Origin: Streptomyces sp. MZ04
Lineage (GTDB): Bacteria > Actinomycetota > Actinomycetes > Streptomycetales > Streptomycetaceae
Reading direction: 5' to 3'
NCBI RefSeq assembly: GCF_004684775.1
Contig: NZ_SRIC01000030.1
Coordinates: forward strand, 1 to 49,667
Length of the DNA stretch: 49,667 nt
Under the pieces are notes generated by a model that saw only the letters and a program-made list of their open reading frames with translations, was not told where the DNA came from and searched no databases. Below, piece after piece: positions 39,962 to 49,667 of this stretch (its first letter is position 1; every line of letters begins with the position of its first letter). The translations under genes and the position numbers were made by a program.

Positions 39962-40597
39962 TCATTCCCCCGCCGGCACCCACACCATGTTCATCAGCCG
40001 CAGCGTGACCCCCTCCGGGGACTGGTCCGGGTGGCTGCCCATCCAGTCGGTCAGCGAGTCCGCCGCACCGACCAGCGCGTGGGCGACGAAGTCCGCGTCC
40101 TCGTCGGAGAGCTGGGCCCCCGGCGCGCCGCCGCCGCTCTCCGTGATGCCGTCCCAGACCAGGCCCGCGACCTGCGTCATCACCGCCCTGCGGGCGTCGG
40201 CGACGGCGGCCGCGATCGCCTCGCTCAGCTCCGATGCCTGACGGTGCAGCACGACCCAGCTGTCGCGGTGCTCGGCGACGAAGCCGAAGAACGCCGAAAG
40301 GCCCGCGTGCAGCCGCAGTTCGGGCGCCGCGCCCCCGGCCCGCGCGGCCCCCTGGAAGGCGGCGACGAGGCGGTCGGCCTCACGGCGCAGGCAGGCGAGG
40401 AAGAGCCCTTCCTTGGAGTCGAGGTAGAGATACACCATCGGCTTGGAGATTCCGGCAAGTTCGGCGATCTCGTCCACGGACGCGGCGTGATAGCCACGCT
40501 TGGCGAAGACCCGCACCGCCACATCGATGATCTGCTGCTCGCGCTCCTTGCGCGGAACGCGCCGCCGACGCCCCTCGGAACTCCTCTTCACCGTCAC
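39962..40597 (-). CDS. TetR-family transcriptional regulator of the lipid module
   Basis: 211-residue repressor. Basic N-terminus, then the TetR helix-turn-helix (IIDVAVRVFAKRGYHAASVDEIAELAGISKPMVYLYLDSKEGLF) at about 23-67 and a helical ligand domain ending LMNMVWVPAGE. Divergent from the SCP2/acyl-CoA dehydrogenase operon, with two TTAC-N6-GTAA palindromes in the 69-bp gap. Probably autoregulated and released by an acyl-CoA or steroid-derived ligand. The ligand cannot be inferred. Confidence 0.93.
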   Translation of the reverse strand: MTVKRSSEGRRRRVPRKEREQQIIDVAVRVFAKRGYHAASVDEIAELAGISKPMVYLYLDSKEGLFLACLRREADRLVAAFQGAARAGGAAPELRLHAGLSAFFGFVAEHRDSWVVLHRQASELSEAIAAAVADARRAVMTQVAGLVWDGITESGGGAPGAQLSDEDADFVAHALVGAADSLTDWMGSHPDQSPEGVTLRLMNMVWVPAGE

Positions 40598-40626
40598 CCT
40601 TGCCAGCCTCTCAGGTCGGGCCTATC

Positions 40627-40656
40627 TTACCCAACAGTAAGTTTACTAAAGAGTAA
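40627..40656. promoter_or_regulatory. Tandem TTAC-N6-GTAA operators
   Basis: TTACCCAACAGTAA (40627-40640) and TTACTAAAGAGTAA (40643-40656), 16 bp apart, between the TetR start (40597) and the SCP2 start (40667). The second overlaps the SCP2 ribosome-site region, suitable for repression of both genes. Confidence 0.75.
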
Positions 40657-40666
40657 GGAGATTGCC

Positions 40667-41158
40667 ATGGCGGACAGCGGCACCGGCGGTATCGGCGGCG
40701 CAAGCGGCGCGGAGGGCATCGCCGGTCTGGACTTCGCGAGCGTCACCCCCGAGGAGTTCGCGAAGATCGTGAAGGGCCTGTCCGGCAAGGAGATCACCGA
40801 GATCGCCCAGGACGGCGAGCTGCGCGCCCGCATCCTCGCGGAGGTCTTCGCGCGCATGGAACGGCAGTTCAAGCCGGACGTGGCGGGCTCGCTCAAGGCG
40901 CTGATCCGCTGGAAGATCACGGGCGTCGAGGAGGTCGTGTACGAGACGGAGATCGCGGAGGGCACCTGCACCGTCCGCGAAGGCCGCTCGGACGCCGAGC
41001 CGCGCGTCACGCTCATCATGTCCGACGCCGAGTTCCTCAAGCTGGTCTCCGGCAACGCGAGCCCCGTGACGATGTTCATGATGCGCAAGGTCAAGATCGC
41101 CGGTGATGTGGCGCTCGCCTCCGGCCTCACCCGCTACTTCGACATCCCCAAGGCGTGA
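40667..41158 (+). CDS. SCP2 sterol-binding-domain protein
   Basis: 163-residue lipid-carrier protein. A Gly/Ala/Ser-rich N-terminus (about 25 residues) is followed by an SCP2 fold: EEFAKIVKGLSGKEITEIAQDG, then FKPDVAGSLKALIRWKITG, CTVREGRSDAEPRVTLIMSDAEF and MFMMRKVKIAGDVALA. ATG 40667 has AAGGAG at 7 nt; the longer frame from 40031 is antisense to the TetR gene. First gene of a two-gene operon with an acyl-CoA dehydrogenase. Confidence 0.92.
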   Translation: MADSGTGGIGGASGAEGIAGLDFASVTPEEFAKIVKGLSGKEITEIAQDGELRARILAEVFARMERQFKPDVAGSLKALIRWKITGVEEVVYETEIAEGTCTVREGRSDAEPRVTLIMSDAEFLKLVSGNASPVTMFMMRKVKIAGDVALASGLTRYFDIPKA

Positions 41159-41170
41159 GGTGACCCCGCG

Positions 41171-42382
41171 ATGCCCTTCTCCTTCGAACTGACCGAAGAG
41201 CAACGGGACTTGCGCGACTGGGTGCACGGCTTCGCCGCCGGGGTCGTGCGCCCGGCGGCCGCCGAGTGGGACGAGCGCGAGGAGACGCCCTGGCCCGTCA
41301 TCCAGGAGGCCGCGAAGATCGGCCTCTACGGATTCGAGTCCCTGGCCGACCTCTTCGGCGACCCCTCGGGCCTCTCCCTCCAGATCGCCAACGAGGAGCT
41401 CTTCTGGGGCGACGCCGGGATCGGCATGGCCCTCTTCGGTACGTCCCTCGCGGTGGCCGGGATCTTCTCGGCGGGCACACCCGACCAGCTCGCCGAGTGG
41501 GTTCCGCAGTGCTTCGGCGACGAGGACGACCCCAAGGTCGCGGCGTTCTGCGTCTCCGAGCCCGAAGCGGGCTCGGACGTCTCGGCGATGCGGACGCGCG
41601 CGACGTACGACGAGGCGCGCGACGAGTGGACCCTGAGCGGCCAGAAGGCCTGGATCACCAACGGCGGCATAGCGAACGTGCACGTCGTGGTCGCGTCCGT
41701 CGACCCCGCCCTCGGGTCGCGCGGGCAGGCGGCGTTCATCGTGCCGCCGGGCACGCGGGGGCTCGAAGGCGCCCGGAAGATCAAGAAGCTGGGGCTGCGG
41801 GCCTCGCACACGGCCGATGTGTTCCTGGACGACGTACGCGTGCCGGGGCACTGCCTGCTCGGCGGCAAGGAGCGCCTCGACGCGCGGCTCGCCCGCGTCC
41901 GTGGGGGTGGCGGCGGCAAGGGCCAGGCGGCCATGGCGACGTTCGAGGTGAGCAGGCCGACCGTGGGCGCGCAGGCACTCGGCATCGCGCGAGCCGCGTA
42001 CGAGTACGCGCTCGACTACGCGGGCACGCGGGTCGCCTTCGGCCGCCCCATCATCGAGAACCAGTCCATCGCCTTCGCCCTCGCCGATCTGCGGACCGAG
42101 ATCGAGGCGGTACGGCTGCTGATCTGGCAGGCGGCGTGGATGGCACGCAATGACAAGCAGTTCGACGCGGGCCAGGGCTCGATGTCCAAACTGCGCGCGG
42201 GCGAACTGGCCGTTTCGGCGACCGAGAAGGCCGTGCAGGTGCTCGGGGGTGCGGGCTACAGCAGGGAGCATCCGGTGGAGCGGATGTACCGCGACGCGAA
42301 GATCTACACGATCTTCGAGGGGACGAGTGAGATCCAGCGGCTCGTGATCGCCAGGGCCATCTCGGGGCGGCAGATTCGCTGA
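41171..42382 (+). CDS. Acyl-CoA dehydrogenase
   Basis: 403-residue flavoprotein that introduces an alpha-beta double bond into acyl-CoA. N-terminal helices (MPFSFELTEEQRDLRDWVHGF), the middle domain AAFCVSEPEAGSDVSAMRTRA with WITNGGIANVHVVVASVD, and a C-terminal domain VQVLGGAGYSREHPVERMYRDAKIYTIFEGTSEIQ containing the catalytic-Glu region. A basic Gly-rich insertion (ARVRGGGGGKGQ) near residue 245 is slightly unusual. Starts 12 nt after the SCP2 stop. Likely acts with the ligase encoded on the other side of the TetR gene. Confidence 0.94.
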   Translation: MPFSFELTEEQRDLRDWVHGFAAGVVRPAAAEWDEREETPWPVIQEAAKIGLYGFESLADLFGDPSGLSLQIANEELFWGDAGIGMALFGTSLAVAGIFSAGTPDQLAEWVPQCFGDEDDPKVAAFCVSEPEAGSDVSAMRTRATYDEARDEWTLSGQKAWITNGGIANVHVVVASVDPALGSRGQAAFIVPPGTRGLEGARKIKKLGLRASHTADVFLDDVRVPGHCLLGGKERLDARLARVRGGGGGKGQAAMATFEVSRPTVGAQALGIARAAYEYALDYAGTRVAFGRPIIENQSIAFALADLRTEIEAVRLLIWQAAWMARNDKQFDAGQGSMSKLRAGELAVSATEKAVQVLGGAGYSREHPVERMYRDAKIYTIFEGTSEIQRLVIARAISGRQIR

Positions 42383-42390
42383 ACCGGACT

Positions 42391-42435
42391 AATTCCAGCC
42401 CGTCCGGCGTTTGCGGACGAACTCGGCGAAGCCGG
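42391..42435. repeat. Dispersed Streptomyces intergenic repeat (GTCCGGCGTTTG type)
   Basis: CCAGCCCGTCCGGCGTTTG followed by CGGACGA and CGGCGAAGCCGG matches a sequence I know to be scattered in intergenic regions of many Streptomyces genomes. Here it fills most of the gap between the dehydrogenase and the next gene. Role unknown. Confidence 0.7.
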
Positions 42436-42452
42436 TGTTCGACGGTAAGACC

Positions 42453-44159
42453 ATGACGCCGACGCACTCCTCCGCACGTGAGCCGGACGCCGCCCTCGGG
42501 CTGCTCAACAGCAACCGCGGCGGCCCCCTGACCTCCCCGCGACCCTACGTACGCGTGGCCCTCTGTCTGCTCCCCGCCCTGCTCATCGCGGTCGCCGGGT
42601 TCCGGCGGCGCTGGATGTCCGACGACGGGCACATCTACGTCCGCACGGTCCGCCAGATCCTGGCGGGCAACGGACCCGTCTTCAACGCGGGCGAACGCGC
42701 CGAGTCCTCCACCGGCACCCTCTGGCAGTGGCTGCTCGCGCTCGCGGGCCTGCCCGGCATCGACATCGCGACGGCGGCGATGTACGGCGGGCTACTGCTG
42801 ACCGCCGCCGGGTTCGCGTTCGCCTCGCTCGGCGCGCTGCGGCTGTACTCGACGGACCGGACGGTCCTCCCCCTCGGCTGCCTCGTGCTCCTCGCCCTGC
42901 CGCCCGTCTGGGACTTCGCCACCTCGGGCCTGGAGACCGGCCTCGCCACCTGCTGGCTCGCGGGGGCCTGGCTGCTGCTCGTCGCGCGGCCCTGGTCGAT
43001 CCTCACCAGCGCGGTCATCGGCCTCGGCCCGCTCGTGCGGCCGGACCTGGGTCTTGTCTCCGCCGTGTTCCTCGGCGCGCAGTGGCTGATGGTGCGCCCC
43101 TCGCGGTGGGCGGCGCTCGGCGGGCTCGGGGCGGCGCTCGCGCTGCCGGTCGCGTACGAGATCTTCCGGGTCGGCTACTACGGGCAGTTGATGCCGCTGC
43201 CGGGCGTGACCAAGGAGGCCTCGCAGAGCCTGTGGACGCGCGGGATCGCCTACCTCGCGGACTTCGTCGGGCCCTATCTCCTGTGGATGCCCGCCCTGCT
43301 GATCGTCGTGGCGGTGCTGCCGTCGGGCCGCGGGCGGACCGTCATGCCGCCGCTGGTCCCCGCGCTCGCGCCCGTCGTCGCCGGGGCGCTCTGCTGGGTC
43401 TACGTCATCAAGGTGGGCGGCGACTTCATGCACGGGCGGATGTTCCTGCCGGGCCTGCTGCTCATGCTCCTGCCCGTCTTCCTGGTGCCGGTCACGCGCG
43501 CGTGGGCGATCGCGACGTTCGGGGTCGCGCTGTGGGCCGTGGTCTGCGCGAGCTGGCTGCGCATTCCGTACGTGGGTCTGATCGGGCCCGGCGGAGTGGC
43601 GGACGAGCGCGGTGTGTACGTACGCCAGAACGCGGCCCCGCACCCCCTCCACCACGACTTCGCGGGCTACGGCGCCAACGCCGACTACGCCCGTCTCGTC
43701 CGCGACGCCGCCCGCGCCGGCACGCCCACGCTGTTCCTCGCCAGGACCCCCGTGACGGCCAACTCCCCCGCCGTCACCGGCGTCTACAGCACCCTCGGCT
43801 TCAGCGGCACGGTCGTCCCGCTGGACGGGGCCGCGCTCGACCCGATCGGGCTCGCCTATCCCCTGGCGGCCCACTCGGAGCGGATCAACGGCCGGGTGGG
43901 CCACGACAAGCGGCTGCCCGAAGCGTGGATCTTCGCCGACCGGGGCGACGGCGCACTGCCCGACGGCCTCGACCCGGCGGGCGTCGCCGCCGCCCGCCGG
44001 GCACTGGGCTGCGGGCAGCTCGCCGAGCTGCGGGCGGCGACACGGGACCCGATGACGCCCGACAGGTTCTGGCGCAACATCACCGGTTCCTGGGAACGCA
44101 CTTCGTTTCGCTTTCCCAATGACCCGGTCAAGGCAGAGCGGGAACTCTGCGAGGGCTGA
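42453..44159 (+). CDS. GT-C family membrane glycosyltransferase (AftB-like)
   Basis: 568-residue polytopic protein. A short cytoplasmic N-terminus and first helix (VALCLLPALLIAVAGF) lead to the GT-C acidic motif RRWMSDDGHIYVRTVRQIL with NGPVFNAGERAESSTGTLWQWLLAL. This is the pattern of AftB-type arabinofuranosyl/mannosyl transferases that use decaprenyl-phosphate sugars (DD in the first outer loop). About nine more hydrophobic helices follow, then a C-terminal soluble domain of about 170 residues. ATG 42453 was chosen over TTG 42411. The acceptor in Streptomyces is unknown. Confidence 0.85.
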   Translation: MTPTHSSAREPDAALGLLNSNRGGPLTSPRPYVRVALCLLPALLIAVAGFRRRWMSDDGHIYVRTVRQILAGNGPVFNAGERAESSTGTLWQWLLALAGLPGIDIATAAMYGGLLLTAAGFAFASLGALRLYSTDRTVLPLGCLVLLALPPVWDFATSGLETGLATCWLAGAWLLLVARPWSILTSAVIGLGPLVRPDLGLVSAVFLGAQWLMVRPSRWAALGGLGAALALPVAYEIFRVGYYGQLMPLPGVTKEASQSLWTRGIAYLADFVGPYLLWMPALLIVVAVLPSGRGRTVMPPLVPALAPVVAGALCWVYVIKVGGDFMHGRMFLPGLLLMLLPVFLVPVTRAWAIATFGVALWAVVCASWLRIPYVGLIGPGGVADERGVYVRQNAAPHPLHHDFAGYGANADYARLVRDAARAGTPTLFLARTPVTANSPAVTGVYSTLGFSGTVVPLDGAALDPIGLAYPLAAHSERINGRVGHDKRLPEAWIFADRGDGALPDGLDPAGVAAARRALGCGQLAELRAATRDPMTPDRFWRNITGSWERTSFRFPNDPVKAERELCEG

Positions 44160-44202
44160 GAGCTCCGCTGGAAGTGTGGAGATGGATCTGCGGGCCGGTG
44201 GG

Positions 44203-44240
44203 GGCTGGTCGCGCAGTTCCCCGCGCCCCTGAGGGGGCGA
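44203..44240. repeat. Dispersed Streptomyces intergenic repeat (CGCGCAGTTCCCCGCGCCCCT type)
   Basis: GGCTGGTCGCGCAGTTCCCC followed by GCGCCCCTGAGGGGGCG, a very common Streptomyces intergenic element able to fold as a small hairpin. It lies 40 bp past the glycosyltransferase stop and may serve as its terminator. The rest of the gap to 44380 shows no gene. Confidence 0.7.
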
Positions 44241-44320
44241 GCAGCCCGCCCTGCGGCTGGATCGCGCCGGTCCCGTGCGGCCCGCCGAACACCAACTGCC
44301 GTTTGTCGCACGGGTCTTGA

Positions 44321-47563
<3,243 letters not shown>

Positions 47564-47573
47564 CGCACGCCGC

Positions 47574-49268
47574 TCACTCCCGCATCTCGCCTTCGCCTTC
47601 GCCTTCGCGCTCGCTTCCGCTCACGCCGCCCGTGAGGCGGTCCGCCTGCCGGACGGCGGTGGCGAGGTCGCGCAGGGCGCTGTCGTCGTCGCCCGACGAC
47701 AACTCATCGGCGCGTCCGGCCAGTTCGGACAGGCCGGGCGCGCCGGGCAGGGGCTGCCAGGTCCCGGAGTCGTCGGTGGTGTACCTGGGCTCGGGGGCAG
47801 CGGTTGTCGCGCTGGTGTCAGGCCTTACGGCGGGGTCGCCGGGCTCGGTGACCCCCGACGTCCCGCGTCGCAGGGCGTCCGCGAAGTAGGCGGCGACCGC
47901 GGCGGTCCGCAGCCCACCGTCCGCGGCCCACAACTCACCCTCCAAGTCCCCGGACTCGATCTGGTTCGACTCCTCGTGCGGGGCACGGCTGTCGGGGTCG
48001 AGCCAGCGGACGTCGGCAGTCGCCACGTGCCCGCTCGCGCCGGGTTTCATCTGTACGGCATACAGCGCGGTCACGGTGTGTCCGGGCCCGACCTCGCCGC
48101 CGTCCACGCTGTCGTCGCGGAAGTCGTCGTCGGCGACGTCGCGGTTCTCGTACCCGATGAGCCGGAACCGCTTGACGGTCTGCGGGTCGAAGGCGACCTG
48201 CGCCTTGGCGTCGCGGGCGCGCAGTTCGATGTTGGCGGGCAGCTGCTCGCAGAAGACCTTCTCGGCCTCCTCGCTGTCCGAGACGTAGGTGGTGTGCCCG
48301 TCGCCCTTGTCGGCGAGGCGCTCCATCAGGGCGTCCCCATAGTCACTGCCGACACCCACCCCGAAGAGGGTGATGCCGTGCTCGCGGCGGGCTTCCGCGA
48401 TCCGCTCCAGGATGCCGTCGGCGCTGGTCTCACCGGTGTTGGCGAGGGCGTCGGAGAGGAGCACGACGCGGTTGGTGGCGCCTTCGCGGCGGCTCTTGAC
48501 CGCCGTGTCGTAACCGGTGGTGATGCCTGCCTCGAGGTTCGTGGACTGAGTGGGCTCCAACTGATCGACTGCCGAGTGCACCTTGCCGCGATGGCCCCCA
48601 AGACGGGTCATCGGCAGAACGGTCTCCGCGCTGTCGCTGAAGGTGACGAGCGAGACGGAGTCGTCGTCGCGGAGCCGGTCGGTCATGATGCCGAGGGACT
48701 CCTTGACCAGGTCGAGGCGGCCGGGCTCGGCCATGGATCCCGACACGTCGATCACGAAGGTGAGGGCGGCGGGCGGGCGTTCGCCCTGCGAGTCCGCGGC
48801 GCCGGTCGCGAGCCCGACCCGCATCATGGACCAGCCGTCCGCGTCGGTACGGGCCCCGTCGACATTCACGGAGAACCCGTCGCCCTCGGGCCGGGGATAG
48901 TCCTGCCGGAAGCTGTTCACGAACTCTTCCGGCCGCACGGTCGACGGATCCGGGAGCCTGCCCTCCGCGAGGGTGCGGCGGGCGAAGCCGTACGAAGCGG
49001 TATCCACGTCGAGGGCGAAGGTGGAGAGATAGTCAGGTGGCGGCGCGAAGTCCCGCCCCTCACCGTCCTCCTGCCGCTTGTCGCCGTCCGGCGCGGAGGG
49101 CACGGCGGGCGCGGGCATCGGCCCCGTGGCGGACCCGCCGCCCCTGCGGCTCTTGTCCGCGCTGTCGGAGGCACGTTCGCCCCCGGCACCCCCGCTGCAC
49201 CCGGCGAGCAGCAGCCCCCCGGCCACGGTGGCGGCGAGCAGCGCCCGCCATATCTTCCAGGTCCGCAT
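47574..49268 (-). CDS. von Willebrand factor A domain lipoprotein
   Basis: 564-residue lipoprotein with lipobox LLAGC (Cys24). A low-complexity spacer is followed by an N-terminal vWF-associated domain (DYLSTFALDVDTASYGFARRTL...VRPEEFVNSFRQDYP) and then a vWA domain with MIDAS residues DVSGSM and TNLEAGI. A YfbK-type C-terminal part follows (ERLADKGDGHTTYVSDSEEAEKVF, ADVRWLDPDSRAPHEES). The end EREGEGEGEM is encoded by a short GCCTTC-type hexanucleotide repeat. Anchored outside the membrane; the role is likely metal-dependent protein binding. ATG 49268. Convergent with the galactosidase gene, 10 bp apart. Confidence 0.92.
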   Translation of the reverse strand: MRTWKIWRALLAATVAGGLLLAGCSGGAGGERASDSADKSRRGGGSATGPMPAPAVPSAPDGDKRQEDGEGRDFAPPPDYLSTFALDVDTASYGFARRTLAEGRLPDPSTVRPEEFVNSFRQDYPRPEGDGFSVNVDGARTDADGWSMMRVGLATGAADSQGERPPAALTFVIDVSGSMAEPGRLDLVKESLGIMTDRLRDDDSVSLVTFSDSAETVLPMTRLGGHRGKVHSAVDQLEPTQSTNLEAGITTGYDTAVKSRREGATNRVVLLSDALANTGETSADGILERIAEARREHGITLFGVGVGSDYGDALMERLADKGDGHTTYVSDSEEAEKVFCEQLPANIELRARDAKAQVAFDPQTVKRFRLIGYENRDVADDDFRDDSVDGGEVGPGHTVTALYAVQMKPGASGHVATADVRWLDPDSRAPHEESNQIESGDLEGELWAADGGLRTAAVAAYFADALRRGTSGVTEPGDPAVRPDTSATTAAPEPRYTTDDSGTWQPLPGAPGLSELAGRADELSSGDDDSALRDLATAVRQADRLTGGVSGSEREGEGEGEMRE

Positions 49269-49461
49269 GGTGATCCCCCTAGCGTCATCAGCACTCGTGA
49301 CTGTGACGCCGGGGGCGGGCGGCGCGGCGGGATCGCTCCGGGATGTTGCGGAAGCGTCTCGATGTGGCTACGGCGGGCCGCGGCGGAGGGTGTTCAGGCC
49401 GCCATCACCCACGGACGGCTTCGCTGCCGACTGTGGACCAGTTCGTCGCAGCGCACCGCAC

Positions 49462-49667
49462 TCAGAACAGCCAGTCGATGAGGTGCCCGATCGCAGCTCC
49501 CGTCGACGCACCTGCGGCGCCCGCGATACCGCCGGGGACGGCGCCTACGCCACCCACGACCGCACCCACGCCGGCGCCCAGCGCGCCACCGGCGGCGTCG
49601 GCGTTGGCCATGTCCTCCAGAACGGGACTCGACGCCTTGGCCGTCGTCTGGACACCGCCCCCGCCTC
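49462..49667 (-). CDS. Glycine-zipper protein C-terminus (5' partial at window edge)
   Basis: The frame runs in from the right edge: GGGGVQTTAKASSPVLEDMANADAAGG, then ALGAGVGAVVGGVGAV, PGGIAGAAGASTGAAIG and HLIDWLF stop. The G-x-G-A-x-x-G repeats form a glycine-zipper hydrophobic segment of about 40 residues. An internal ATG at 49611 would give a 49-residue peptide MANADAAGG-ALGAGVG..., reminiscent of double-glycine-leader pore peptides, but its GGAGG site is too close (2-3 nt) for confidence. The 190 bp between here and the vWA start contain nothing recognisable. Confidence 0.6.
   Translation of the reverse strand, partial: GGGGVQTTAKASSPVLEDMANADAAGGALGAGVGAVVGGVGAVPGGIAGAAGASTGAAIGHLIDWLF

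Overview
The window is a high-GC actinobacterial chromosome segment, almost certainly Streptomyces. Codon use is strongly GC-biased, GTG and TTG starts are common, genes often overlap by 4 nt (ATGA or GTGA), and the core genes are typical of the genus: ettA, an SsbB-like ssb, a thioester surface protein with a LAXTG-type anchor, and paired dynamin-like GTPases. Two intergenic sequences also match repeats that are dispersed through Streptomyces genomes.

Layout. 1-6.3 kb: end of an ABC transporter ATPase with an AbrB-like tail; an ettA / thioesterase / hypothetical operon; a small conserved protein; a sortase-anchored thioester surface protein. 6.71-16.57 kb: a 9,860-bp integrative element inserted in the 5' end of ssb. 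It encodes a serine integrase, small phage-type proteins, a RepA-like ATPase, an HK97 prohead protease and a major capsid protein, but no terminase, portal or tail genes. It is therefore organised like a phage satellite (compare phiRv1 of Mycobacterium tuberculosis). Both attachment halves are readable: a 10-bp core is duplicated, joining the flanks restores an in-frame 139-codon ssb, and joining the element ends gives a 50-bp attP with dyad symmetry. 16.6-20.4 kb: 5' stub of ssb, a 12-bp tandem repeat and two GTPase genes. 20.67 kb: tRNA-Arg(TCT).

20.7-30.67 kb: a second island of 9,928 bp, bounded by a 43-bp repeat of the 3' part of tRNA-Arg, with TCCCACA arm-type repeats near both ends and a truncated tyrosine integrase. 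Its cargo is a signalling set: a membrane-anchored protein, a Ser/Thr kinase with a beta-propeller sensor, a small conserved protein, a second propeller protein whose kinase domain is degenerate (pseudokinase), and a separate AAA ATPase behind an 11-bp-arm palindrome. An ISAs1 transposase fragment also lies here. 30.7-32.5 kb is a zone of small unknown genes and gene remnants, including a lectin-like pseudogene with stops at Trp positions.

32.5-49.7 kb: a P450 gene that has lost its heme-ligand cysteine, beside an apparently intact terpene synthase; a divergent LmbE-type deacetylase; a lipid module (cholesterol-oxidase-like GMC enzyme, acyl-CoA ligase, TetR regulator, SCP2 protein, acyl-CoA dehydrogenase) sharing a TTAC-N6-GTAA operator; a GT-C membrane glycosyltransferase; a Tat-exported GH2 beta-galactosidase; a vWA lipoprotein; and the end of a glycine-zipper protein at the right edge.

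All family names come from motif recognition by reading; no database search was run.
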